Assembly: GCF_012396235.1 (NCBI RefSeq)
Contig: NZ_JAAXPA010000005.1
Span: 248,001 to 312,000, forward strand
DNA from: Rhodococcus opacus
GTDB taxonomy: Bacteria > Actinomycetota > Actinomycetes > Mycobacteriales > Mycobacteriaceae
Direction of reading: 5' to 3'
DNA: 64,000 nucleotides
The notes under the pieces were generated by a model, which did no database searches, was not told the DNA's origin, and was given only the letters and a program-made list of their open reading frames with translations. A program made the position numbers and the translations under genes. Positions 42,166 to 49,827 of the stretch are shown piece after piece; within the stretch, counting starts at the first letter, position 1; each line of letters starts with the position of its first letter.

Positions 42166-43308
42166 ATGACCATCGAATTCGAGTCCGAGCACCACCAGTT
42201 CCGGGACAGTGTCCGCAGCTTCGTGCGCGAGCGGATCGTCCCGAGGCACGAGCAGTGGGAGAGCGAAAGCTGCCTCGACCCGGCACTGTTCACCGACGCG
42301 GGTAAGCAGGGGCTGCTCGGCTTCCCGGTTCCCGAAGCCTACGGCGGCCCCGGCGTCGAGGACTTCCGCTACAACGCGATCGTCGTCGACGAGGTCAATC
42401 GGGCGGGTGCCGCCGCCGCGGGCATCGCATTCTCTCTGCAGAACGACGTCGTGCTGCCGTACCTGACGGACATGACGACCGAGGAGCAGAAGGCGCGCTG
42501 GCTTCCCGGAACCGTCACCGGTGAGACGATTCTCGGCATCGCGATGACGGAGCCGGGCACCGGCAGTGACCTCACCGGGATCCGCACCACGGCAGTGCGC
42601 GACGGCGACCATTACGTGGTGAACGGCAGCAAGACGTTCATCTCCAACGGTCAGAACGGCACGCTCTTCGTCGTCGCCGTGCGCATGTCGGCAGACAAGC
42701 ACAAGGGGCTGTCGCTGCTCGTCGTCGAATCCGGCACGCCGGGATTCTCCCGGGGCCGCAATCTGGAGAAGATCGGGCTGCACGCCCAGGACACGAGCGA
42801 GCTGACGTTCGCCGACATGCGCGTGCCGGTGGCCAACCTCCTCGGCGAGGAGGGGCAGGGTTTCTATCAACTCGTCCACAATCTGCCGCAGGAACGCCTC
42901 TCGCTGTCCGTCGGCGCGGTCGCGGCCGCCGAGGGAGTGCTCGAGCAGACCCTGGAATATGTGAAGGAACGCAGCGCCTTCGGAAAGCCGATCGCCGGTC
43001 TCCAGAACACCCAGTTCGTTCTCGCGGAGCTGGCCACGGAACTCGATCTGGCCCGGACCTATCTCGACGACTGCATCCGGCAGCACGTCCGCGGAGAACT
43101 GACCCCGGCCCGTGCGGCGCGGCTCAAGTGGTGGACCACCGAACTGCAGGTTCGCGTGGCCGACCGGTGCCTGCAACTGCACGGCGGGTACGGATACATG
43201 CGTGAATATGCGGTGGCGCGTGCGTTCGTGGACGCTCGGATCCAGACGATCTACGGCGGTACCACCGAGATCATGAAGACCATCGTCGCGAAGGATCTCG
43301 GGATCTGA
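42166..43308 (+). CDS. Acyl-CoA dehydrogenase, long-chain type active site
   Basis: A 380-residue acyl-CoA dehydrogenase. GIAMTEPGTGSDLTGIRTTA and LQLHGGYGYMREYAVARAFVDARIQTIYGGTTEIMKTIVAKDLG are family signatures. The usual catalytic position reads IYGGTTEI, Gly instead of Glu. A Glu is found instead in NLPQERLSLSVGA, where long-chain and isovaleryl types keep theirs. It may act on pimeloyl-CoA after ring cleavage or on the ring substrate. ATG 42166 follows AAGGA, 11 bp after the ligase gene. Confidence 0.87.
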   Translation: MTIEFESEHHQFRDSVRSFVRERIVPRHEQWESESCLDPALFTDAGKQGLLGFPVPEAYGGPGVEDFRYNAIVVDEVNRAGAAAAGIAFSLQNDVVLPYLTDMTTEEQKARWLPGTVTGETILGIAMTEPGTGSDLTGIRTTAVRDGDHYVVNGSKTFISNGQNGTLFVVAVRMSADKHKGLSLLVVESGTPGFSRGRNLEKIGLHAQDTSELTFADMRVPVANLLGEEGQGFYQLVHNLPQERLSLSVGAVAAAEGVLEQTLEYVKERSAFGKPIAGLQNTQFVLAELATELDLARTYLDDCIRQHVRGELTPARAARLKWWTTELQVRVADRCLQLHGGYGYMREYAVARAFVDARIQTIYGGTTEIMKTIVAKDLGI

Positions 43309-43338
43309 CGCGGGCCGGACTGCGGTTCCGGCCCCGCG
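43309..43338 (+). terminator. GC hairpin after the cyclohexanecarboxylate-type operon
   Basis: CGCGGGCCGG (43309-43318) pairs with CCGGCCCCGCG (43328-43338) around a nine-base loop, with one bulged base. It follows the acyl-CoA dehydrogenase stop directly and precedes the TetR promoter, so it likely ends the operon transcript. No T-run is seen. Confidence 0.5.
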
Positions 43339-43347
43339 CGGGATACT

Positions 43348-43363
43348 GTGAATACTCGTTCAC
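43348..43363 (+). promoter_or_regulatory. GTGAA-N6-TTCAC operator before the cluster TetR gene
   Basis: GTGAATACTCGTTCAC is a perfect inverted repeat 35 bases before the TetR start codon. It has the same arms as sites at 37537 and (nearly) 38807, which indicates autoregulation and a small regulon within the cluster. Confidence 0.72.
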
Positions 43364-43397
43364 CGCAGGTTCTGCCAGCAAGGAGAGGTCATCTGTC

Positions 43398-44060
43398 ATG
43401 GCGAAGGACACGTCCGCCCTTCCACTCGACGAAGCCGTCCGCGCCGTCCGTGTCAGCTCGCGGCGACGTCAGGTGCTCGACGCCGCGGTCACGGTGATGC
43501 AGCGGACCGGCTTCCACCAGATGTCCATGCAGGCGCTGGCCGACGAGGCACAGGTGAGCGTCGGGCTGATCTACAAATACTTCGGCGGCAAGGAGGACAT
43601 CCTCCTCGCCACGATCGTCGACATCCTCGACGCCTTCCGCGATCAGCTCGAGCCCGCGATGGACGCAGCGGGAACCGACCCCGTCGAGCGGCTGGTGGCC
43701 GGGTTCCGGCGCTATGTCGAGATCGTCGACGAGAATCTGGATGCCGTCGTGCTGACGTATCGGGAGAGCCGGACGCTCGACCAGGACGGGCGTGAGCGGA
43801 TCAAGGAACTCGAGGTGGCGACGTCCAAGCCGCTCCACGACGCCCTCGACGCCGCGATCGCCGCGGGCATCGCGAGCGATCTCGACGTCGATCTGACGAC
43901 GTTCGACATGATGATGCTCGCGCACGGGTGGGCGCTCAAGCACTGGCATTTCGCGTCCCGCTACACGGTGGACCAATACATCACGGCGCAAACACGATTC
44001 ATTCTCCGCACCGTGCTGTCGGACCGGAGCGGCGCGAAGTACCGACACCTGACGGAGTGA
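43398..44060 (+). CDS. TetR-family regulator of the cyclohexanecarboxylate-type cluster
   Basis: A 220-residue TetR regulator. DNA-binding domain: RRQVLDAAVTVMQRTGFHQMSMQALADEAQVSVGLIYKYFGGKEDILLATIVDIL (residues ~23-78); the rest is a ligand domain of normal length. ATG 43398 follows AAGGAGAGG. The GTGAA-N6-TTCAC repeat in its own leader recurs at two other promoters in the cluster, so it is the obvious repressor; a CoA thioester of the pathway would be a typical inducer. It follows a terminator-like hairpin and is probably transcribed on its own. Confidence 0.88.
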   Translation: MAKDTSALPLDEAVRAVRVSSRRRQVLDAAVTVMQRTGFHQMSMQALADEAQVSVGLIYKYFGGKEDILLATIVDILDAFRDQLEPAMDAAGTDPVERLVAGFRRYVEIVDENLDAVVLTYRESRTLDQDGRERIKELEVATSKPLHDALDAAIAAGIASDLDVDLTTFDMMMLAHGWALKHWHFASRYTVDQYITAQTRFILRTVLSDRSGAKYRHLTE

Positions 44061-44079
44061 CCGCGCATACGCTGACCAA

Positions 44080-44679
44080 ATGACCAGATGGCGGTTCGAC
44101 GGGGAGATCACGGGCCTGGGCACCGGCTCGGGCGTGCGCATCGTCGTCGGACACTGGTCGCGATCACCGCTCGGTGAGTTCACGGATGTCATGGTCGAAC
44201 TCGCGGACGGTCACCGCGTGCTGCTCGCCCCGTCGGAGGTGGTCCGCGACTTCGTCACCGCGACGTACGTCTTCGACGAGACCGTGATCGCGTCCGTCCG
44301 GTGCTCGCGGTCCGGCGGCAGCCGGACCGTCGAGGGCGGGGACCTGCGCGTGAGTTTCGAGCTCGGCGCCCGCACCACGCTCGGACGATTGCTGAACCTG
44401 ATCCCGCGGGCGCTCGCGAGTGCACCGTGGTTCTGTGTGGTCAGCGACCCGATCGCCCGTGTCGTTCTCTGTGGTGTGCGTACCCGCGGCACCGCAGGCA
44501 ACGGGCGCCGAGAGTACTACGGCGCCGTCGATCAGCGGCGGGTGGTGGGAATGTCCGCATCCTGGCGCGGCCGGGACCTCGGCGCGCTGCAGCCGGTGGA
44601 TCCGCCCGTCCGATTCGGGTTCGGCTCGACCCCGCGGACCCCGGCTGCCACGTCGATCGTCACCACGATCGTCGACTAG
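44080..44679 (+). CDS. Conserved-looking hypothetical protein
   Basis: A 199-residue protein with no recognised catalytic motif, signal peptide or membrane segment. It opens MTRWRFDGEITGLGTGSGVRIVVGHW and is rich in beta-prone stretches (VMVELADGHRVLLAPSEVV, CVVSDPIARVVLCGVRTRG), suggesting an all-beta cytoplasmic protein. It starts 20 bp after the TetR gene and overlaps the convergent small gene by four bases. High-GC codon use agrees with a real gene. Function unknown. Confidence 0.65.
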   Translation: MTRWRFDGEITGLGTGSGVRIVVGHWSRSPLGEFTDVMVELADGHRVLLAPSEVVRDFVTATYVFDETVIASVRCSRSGGSRTVEGGDLRVSFELGARTTLGRLLNLIPRALASAPWFCVVSDPIARVVLCGVRTRGTAGNGRREYYGAVDQRRVVGMSASWRGRDLGALQPVDPPVRFGFGSTPRTPAATSIVTTIVD

Positions 44680-44909
44680 TCGAAGAGGGTGGGGGCCTCT
44701 CCCGGCTGTTCGCGGTCGGCCGGTTCGACCTCGCCGGCCGGGCTCGTCGCCTTGTGCACCACGGACAGGGCCGTCGTCCGGACCGAGAGCCGATGGCCGT
44801 CGGGATGCTGCAGCGAGGCCATGCCCTTGCTGAGCTCGACCACCAGCCAGGGACCGGCGTGACCGGACGCCTGCACCAGATCACCCACCTGTATCTGTAC
44901 GGCTACCAC
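44676..44909 (-). CDS. Small hypothetical protein (77 aa)
   Basis: GTG at 44909 sits seven bases behind GGGAGG, supporting real translation. The product (VAVQIQVGDLVQASGHAGPWLVVELSKGMA...) looks like a small SH3-like beta barrel with an acidic tail ending in EAPTLFD. Function unknown. It converges with the preceding hypothetical gene (four-base overlap) and is divergent from the histidine-kinase gene. Confidence 0.6.
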   Translation of the reverse strand: MVAVQIQVGDLVQASGHAGPWLVVELSKGMASLQHPDGHRLSVRTTALSVVHKATSPAGEVEPADREQPGEAPTLFD

Positions 44910-45073
44910 CGCTTCCTCCCAAGGTTTACTGCATCGGCCTGTGCCCAGCGTAGCGACATCGGCGGGTGTCAGCCGAGTGACGGGAACTCGGTCGGATGAG
45001 ACCGGACCGGCAGCTCGATATGATGCTCATCGAGGTCTGTCCGAGTACTCCACGACTGATCCGAGCATGCACG

Positions 45074-46708
45074 ATGACGCGAAAGTGGTCACGGCGGTCA
45101 CATGGAGCCCTGTCGCGGCGCGGCGCGGAGGCCCCCTGGGCGGCTTTCGACGCGGACGCGCACCAGATGCCTGCGCGTCTGATATCGCTGCTGGTGCGTC
45201 CGACGACCCCGCCGTTGTGGTTGGGGATCGTGGTCGCCGCCACCGTGATCACCGTGGAAACCGTTGTGGTGCATCAGCTGGACAAGGTAGCGCCGCAAAA
45301 TGCATTCGGTGCGGTGTTCCTGCTCGGAGTTCTGGTGGTCTCGGCTCGGTGGGGATTTGCGCTGTCGGTAATGACGACTCTGGTGAGCGCGTTCGTCTAC
45401 GTCTACTTTCACCTTCAGGTGGCGGGGACCCTGCTTCCGGCCAAAGCCGGCGACTGGGTGGCCATCGTGGTCTTCCTGCCGGTCGCTCTGGTGGCCAACC
45501 TCATGGCGGGCCAGGCCAGATTGCGTACCGCGGAAGCGGTTCTGCGCCGCCGGGAGGCGGAGGCGAGCCGGGACGAGCTCGCGATCCTCGCCGAACACCA
45601 AGCCGCACTACGTCGGGTGGCGACGTTGACGGCGCGTGGGGTGAGCCCCTCGGAGGTGTTCACGGCGGTGGCCGAAGAACTCGCGCTCTGGCTGCATGTG
45701 GTCGACGCCGTGTTGCTTCGCTACGAGGGAGACGGCACAGGGACGTTGGTCGCCGTTCGATACGAGCCGGGGGAAACTCGGATGCCCGTCACCGGAGACA
45801 GGATCTCGACGGAGGGCGACGACGTCGGGGCGATCGTCTTGCGCACCGGCCACGGCGCCAGGATCGACAACCACGAAGATGTCGGTGGGGCAGTTGCTAC
45901 CCGCATTCGTGCCGAGGGCTTCGGGTCGATCGTGGGAGTCCCGATCGTCGTGGACAAACGGGTGTGGGGCGCGGCGATCGTCGGATCGCGGCGCACCGAG
46001 CCGCTGCCCGCGGACACCGAGGTCCGACTCGGTGACTTCGCCGATCTCGTCGCGACCGCGATCGCCAATGCGGCGACCCGTGCCGAACTGATCGCCTCGC
46101 GGGCCAGGATCATCACGGCAACCGACGAGGCCCGGCGTCGCCTGGAACGTGACCTGCACGACGGGGCCCAGCAGCGGCTGGTGTCGCTGGGACTGGAGGT
46201 GCGGATGGCGGAGGCGTCGGTGCCGGCCGAGTGGGGGGACGTGCGCGAGCAGTTGTCGGCCATCGCCTCGGGGCTCACGGGTGTGTCGGAGGATCTGCGG
46301 GAACTCTCGCACGGGATCCATCCGGCGATCCTGTCGAAGGGCGGGCTGGGATCGGCGGTGCGGACGCTGGCTCGTCGTTCCGCAGTCCCCGTTGCTCTCG
46401 ACGTCGCGATCGAGGGCCGGTTCTCCGAATCGGTCGAGGTAGCCGCCTACTATGTGGTCGCCGAGGCGCTCACCAACGCCGCCAAACACGCCCACGCCTC
46501 CGAGGTGGATGTGTCCCTGCGGGCGGAGGACGGCACTCTGCACCTGGTGATCGGGGACGACGGCGTCGGCGGCGCCTCGTCCGGTGCGGGCTCCGGCCTC
46601 ATCGGACTACAGGACCGTGTGGAGGCCCTTGGCGGCCACATGCTGATCACGAGTCCCCCCGGTCACGGGACCATGCTGGACATCACCATCCCGGTCGCCG
46701 ACGAGTGA
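45074..46708 (+). CDS. Sensor histidine kinase (membrane segments, GAF, HisKA_3, HATPase)
   Basis: About 544 residues from the chosen ATG (in-frame starts at 44996 and 45164 are also possible; none has a strong site). About four membrane segments (residues ~48-145) resemble the DUF4118 region of KdpD-type sensors. A GAF domain (~175-340) follows, then the HisKA_3 dimerisation helix with phospho-acceptor His ~362 in RRRLERDLHDGAQQRLVSLG, and an ATPase domain with AEALTNAAKHA, GDDGVGG and GLIGLQDRVEALGG. HisKA_3 kinases pair with NarL-type regulators. The only NarL-type partner nearby is the kinase fusion encoded convergently at 47176-48810. Confidence 0.9.
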   Translation: MTRKWSRRSHGALSRRGAEAPWAAFDADAHQMPARLISLLVRPTTPPLWLGIVVAATVITVETVVVHQLDKVAPQNAFGAVFLLGVLVVSARWGFALSVMTTLVSAFVYVYFHLQVAGTLLPAKAGDWVAIVVFLPVALVANLMAGQARLRTAEAVLRRREAEASRDELAILAEHQAALRRVATLTARGVSPSEVFTAVAEELALWLHVVDAVLLRYEGDGTGTLVAVRYEPGETRMPVTGDRISTEGDDVGAIVLRTGHGARIDNHEDVGGAVATRIRAEGFGSIVGVPIVVDKRVWGAAIVGSRRTEPLPADTEVRLGDFADLVATAIANAATRAELIASRARIITATDEARRRLERDLHDGAQQRLVSLGLEVRMAEASVPAEWGDVREQLSAIASGLTGVSEDLRELSHGIHPAILSKGGLGSAVRTLARRSAVPVALDVAIEGRFSESVEVAAYYVVAEALTNAAKHAHASEVDVSLRAEDGTLHLVIGDDGVGGASSGAGSGLIGLQDRVEALGGHMLITSPPGHGTMLDITIPVADE

Positions 46709-46763
46709 CCGAACGGGATTTACCTGCTAGCGGGAATGCGTACCCGGGAGTATCAGGTCAACC

Positions 46764-47198
46764 ATGGAAGACATGGTGTTGCAATTCGGTCGTCTACGGT
46801 GCCTGATCGTCGATGACAGCCCACGTTTTTCGGATACTGCTCGGCGACTGCTCGAGCGGCAGGGCATCACGGTGGTCGGCATTGCGTCGAACACCGCCGA
46901 CGCGGTCCGGTCGGCCGCGGAGTTGCAGCCCGATGTCATCCTGGTCGACGTCGAACTCGGCGCGGAGAGTGGATTCGAACTCGCGGAGCGGCTCGACGAG
47001 GACGCGTTCCCGGCTGCGGTGATCTTGATTTCCACCCACGCCGAGCAGGACCTGGCGGACTTGATCGCCGGGAGCCCCGCGGTGGGTTTCGTGTCGAAGT
47101 CCGAGCTGTCGTCCGAGGCGATCCGGGATCTGCTCGGTGCCGGTGACGGAACCGAAGGGGAGCCGGTGGCTCCGGTCAGCGGGCCTCGAGGAAGGTGA
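46764..47198 (+). CDS. Receiver-only response regulator
   Basis: A 144-residue CheY-like receiver domain without an output domain. Acidic pocket LIVDDSPRF, phospho-acceptor Asp in DVILVDVELGAESGF, Ser/Thr in VILISTHA and the conserved Lys in GFVSKSEL are all present, so phosphorylation is plausible. A short tail (EGEPVAPVSGPRGR) follows. It lies 55 bp after the histidine kinase and may act as a phosphate sink or relay intermediate. Its 3' end overlaps the convergent kinase-regulator fusion by 23 bases. Confidence 0.87.
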   Translation: MEDMVLQFGRLRCLIVDDSPRFSDTARRLLERQGITVVGIASNTADAVRSAAELQPDVILVDVELGAESGFELAERLDEDAFPAAVILISTHAEQDLADLIAGSPAVGFVSKSELSSEAIRDLLGAGDGTEGEPVAPVSGPRGR

Positions 47199-48810
47199 CG
47201 ACCGCGAGAACTCGACGGTGATCGTCGCCGGTCTCGGGGAGGTTCAGTTTGGTGAGGATGCTGCGTACGTGTTTCTCGACGGTGCCCTCGGTGACCCAGA
47301 GTCGGCGGGCGATGCCGGCGTTGGAACGTCCCTCCGCCATGAGGGCCAGTACCTCCCGCTCCCGCGCGCTGAGTGCGGCGAGCGGGTCGTTGCGCCTGCG
47401 GGCGGAGACCAACTCCTGAACCAGCGCGGGGTCGACGACGGAGGCCCCCGCGGCGATGCGCTGGAGGGTGTCGATGAAATCGTCCACGTCGGTGATGCGG
47501 CTCTTGAGTAGGTAGCCGATTCCGCGGCCGCTGGCGAGTAGCTCCATCGCGTGTTCGACGTCGGCGTGCGCGGACAGGACCAGGATGCCGACTTCGGGGA
47601 ATTCGTCGCGGATCGCCCGGGCCGCGTCGAGCCCTTCGGTGGTGTGGGTCGGGGGCATTCGGATATCGACCATCACCAGGTCGGGGGCTCGCTCACGGAC
47701 CAGTTCGAGGAGTGTGGTTGCGTCGCCGGCCTGTTCCAGCACGTCGAAGCCGGAGCGCGTGAGCAGGCTCGCCAACCCCTCGCGGAGCAGGACGTCGTCT
47801 TCGGCCAGGATCACCCGCAGACGTGTCGTCACCGGCCTGCTCTCCGAGCTTGCCCGGGCCCGAGCCGATTGCGGATGGTCGCGGTCGTGGGGGTCGCCGA
47901 GGTCGGTGGGCACCGCCATGTCGTCGACGGTCAGGCCGTGGCGGCGCTGAATCCGCCGCAACTCCTCCCCGAACTCGGCGGCGCTCGCGGGACGATCCTC
48001 GATGTTGCCCGCCATCACATGGTTGATGGCGGAGCGCACGTCGGCGGGAATGTCGGTCTGCGTCGCATTGGACATCGTTCCGTCGGGGGTCTGCGGCACC
48101 TGGGTGGCCGTCTGCTCGGCTCGGGGGCGTTCGATGCCCGCGTGACCGTTGAGCGCACACAGGAGCGTGGCGCCGAGGCTGTAGAGATCCGACGCCGGTG
48201 TGGGGGTCTGTCCCTGGAGTACCTCGGGTGCGGTGAACGCGGGGGAACCGGAGATGAGGCCGGTGGCGGTCTCGAAGCCACCCGCGATTCGTGCGATGCC
48301 GAAGTCGGTCAGTTGAGGCTCCGCGTACTCGGTGAGCAGGATGTTCGCGGGCTTGATGTCGCGGTGGAGGGTGCCTCGCCGGTGTGCCGTCTCGAGCGCC
48401 CCGGCGATCTTGACCCCGATATGCAGACAGTCCTGCCAGCTCAGAGGGCCTGCCTCGCGGATCAGTGCGTCGAGGGAGTTGCGTGGGTGGTACTGCATCA
48501 CGATGTAGGGCATGCCCGATTCCGTGGTACCGCTCTGGAAGATGCTGACGATATTGGGATGCCCGGACAGTTTGCCCATGGCGTGCTGCTCGCGGAGGAA
48601 CCGGTCGAGATTGTCCGAGTCGAGCGCGGCAGCGGCAGTCAGCACCTTGATGGCAACAGTGCGTTCGAGCGAGCGCTGCCAGCAGCAGTAGACCGCTCCG
48701 AAACCGCCGCGTCCGACTTCGTGGGCATCGTCGAAGCCGGCCGCGGCCAGCTCTACCGCAATCGCCCCGAGCGGATCGGACCGCGTCGCCGGAGGATGGA
48801 ATTCGGCCAT
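47176..48810 (-). CDS. Ser/Thr protein kinase fused to a NarL/FixJ response regulator
   Basis: A 544-residue hybrid. Residues ~26-290 form a complete Hanks-type kinase resembling PknK: Gly loop GRGGFGAVY (33-41), Lys55 in VAIKVL, HRDIKPANIL (149-158), DFGIA (169-173), APEVL (194-198). After a linker, residues ~331-450 are a receiver with AEDD, phospho-acceptor Asp382 in VMVDIRMPP and Lys436. Residues ~478-540 are a LuxR/NarL helix-turn-helix (LSAREREVLALMAEGRSNAGIARRLWVTEGTVEKHV). All catalytic residues are intact. ATG 48810 (MAEFHPPATRS) is chosen; an upstream ATG at 48936 would add an unlikely leader. It joins two phosphorylation systems in one DNA-binding protein. Confidence 0.9.
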   Translation of the reverse strand: MAEFHPPATRSDPLGAIAVELAAAGFDDAHEVGRGGFGAVYCCWQRSLERTVAIKVLTAAAALDSDNLDRFLREQHAMGKLSGHPNIVSIFQSGTTESGMPYIVMQYHPRNSLDALIREAGPLSWQDCLHIGVKIAGALETAHRRGTLHRDIKPANILLTEYAEPQLTDFGIARIAGGFETATGLISGSPAFTAPEVLQGQTPTPASDLYSLGATLLCALNGHAGIERPRAEQTATQVPQTPDGTMSNATQTDIPADVRSAINHVMAGNIEDRPASAAEFGEELRRIQRRHGLTVDDMAVPTDLGDPHDRDHPQSARARASSESRPVTTRLRVILAEDDVLLREGLASLLTRSGFDVLEQAGDATTLLELVRERAPDLVMVDIRMPPTHTTEGLDAARAIRDEFPEVGILVLSAHADVEHAMELLASGRGIGYLLKSRITDVDDFIDTLQRIAAGASVVDPALVQELVSARRRNDPLAALSAREREVLALMAEGRSNAGIARRLWVTEGTVEKHVRSILTKLNLPETGDDHRRVLAVVTFLEAR

Positions 48811-49120
48811 CGTCGACCCCGAGTTTCCCCGTCCATGAGAAAAGCGCCCGATCACCGTGAAAGTGACCGACTTCGAGAATACTTCATCGGCGCCCGGCCC
48901 GACACGCCATGACGCCGTCTCGCACACAACGAACAATCATGGCATTGCAGCTACCTGGAAGACCGAGATTGCGGCTGGTTGCATCCGCAAGCTCCTGCTG
49001 GCAGTGACGACGCGGGGTTCCGTTTCCGCGACGATTTATATCAATGGTCGTTCGATCATCAACCCATCGCAAGCACCGCACAAGTCGGCGCAGCACAGAA
49101 AGAAAATGAAGGTGAGGACA
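48811..49120. other. Divergent intergenic region upstream of the kinase fusion and the exported protein
   Basis: These 310 bp hold no convincing gene. An AT-rich TTTATATC at 49035-49042 is a candidate -10 region for the rightward small exported-protein gene. No strong dyad was seen for the leftward promoter. Confidence 0.4.
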
Positions 49121-49429
49121 ATGAACAAGTTCGCAATCCGCACGGCGGTCGCCGCGGCGGCAATCGCACCCCTGCTCGCTCTCGGTGCCGGAACTGCTTC
49201 CGCCGCAACAGTACCCGATGTGGTTACACCCGCTGCTCGTGTCGTGCCGGATGCGGGGCCCGTGACGGACCTCCCGGATTCCGGTTTCCCCTGGGGCTGG
49301 CCGGGAGCGACGGGGCCGTTCGGACCCGGACGACAGGATGTCGGGCCCTTCCACGGGGGGTTCGGCGGCTTCGGAGGTTTCGGGCACTTCGGCCACTTCG
49401 GCGGCTTCGGTGGACACGGTGGGTTCTAG
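49121..49429 (+). CDS. Small exported Gly/Phe/His-rich protein
   Basis: A 102-residue preprotein. It starts MNKFAIRTAVAAAAIAPLLAL and has a clear signal peptide cleaved near GTASAA (about residue 29). A short Pro/Asp-rich part follows, and the C-terminus is low complexity with FGG/FGH repeats (FGGFGGFGHFGHFGGFGG), so the mature protein is Gly/Phe/His-rich and probably disordered or surface-associated. ATG 49121 follows GAGGA; ATG 49106 in frame is an alternative. A perfect hairpin terminator follows. It is divergent from the kinase-regulator fusion and may be one of its targets. No known family recognised. Confidence 0.8.
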   Translation: MNKFAIRTAVAAAAIAPLLALGAGTASAATVPDVVTPAARVVPDAGPVTDLPDSGFPWGWPGATGPFGPGRQDVGPFHGGFGGFGGFGHFGHFGGFGGHGGF

Positions 49430-49464
49430 CCGCGGACGTCGGTTTCGGGTGCTCCACCCCTGAT

Positions 49465-49492
49465 CGGCTGTGCCCGAGAGCGGGCACAGCCG
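49465..49492 (+). terminator. Strong hairpin terminator after the exported-protein gene
   Basis: CGGCTGTGCCCG (49465-49476) and CGGGCACAGCCG (49481-49492) form a perfect 12-bp stem with an AGAG loop, 36 bases after the stop codon. No T-run follows. Confidence 0.75.
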
Positions 49493-49757
49493 AATGGAAG
49501 AAAAGGGCAGGAACGTCCCGGCGATCAAGCGAATCACCTTCGCCCCGAGCGCAATCCGTGAACCCAAATGTATCACGCCGACCGCAACGCTTCACTGCGA
49601 TGAGCGATGCGGTGCTCGGCAATGTATTCGACTTGGCTGCATCGTCGTTCGATTGATGCGCACCTCCCGTCCGTGGCGCGGACCGATCCGGTCGACGCCG
49701 CCGTCTGACCCGAGTACTTCGACCCGTCACCGACCACCCACACGAGGAGCATTAGTC
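49493..49757. other. Non-coding stretch before the gene-fragment patch
   Basis: No supported gene or clear regulatory repeat is visible between the terminator and the fragment ATG at 49758, apart from GAGGAG at about 49744 that serves that fragment. Confidence 0.4.
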
Positions 49758-49827
49758 ATGCCGTACGTCGCCACTGCTGATGGCACCGAGATCTATTACA
49801 CCGAGCAGGGAACCGACGTCATGCCTC
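49758..49827 (+). pseudogene. 5' stub of an alpha/beta-hydrolase (chloroperoxidase-like) gene
   Basis: ATG 49758, with GAGGAG upstream, begins MPYVATADGTEIYYTEQGTD, a typical start of haloperoxidase/arylesterase-type alpha/beta hydrolases. Homology stops after about 20 codons, because the sequence then becomes the antisense of a peptide deformylase C-terminus, and the frame ends at 49901. The rest of the hydrolase is absent, so this is a truncation scar. Confidence 0.6.

Noticed and set aside
47176-48810. Two separate genes, a protein kinase and a response regulator
   Set aside because: The reading frame is continuous through the linker (residues ~290-330) and no stop or frameshift is visible; the fusion is taken as real pending resequencing.
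49121-49429. Bacteriocin or toxin precursor
   Set aside because: The product has a Sec-type signal and Gly/Phe repeats but no leader-cleavage, modification or immunity genes nearby; a structural or surface protein is more plausible.
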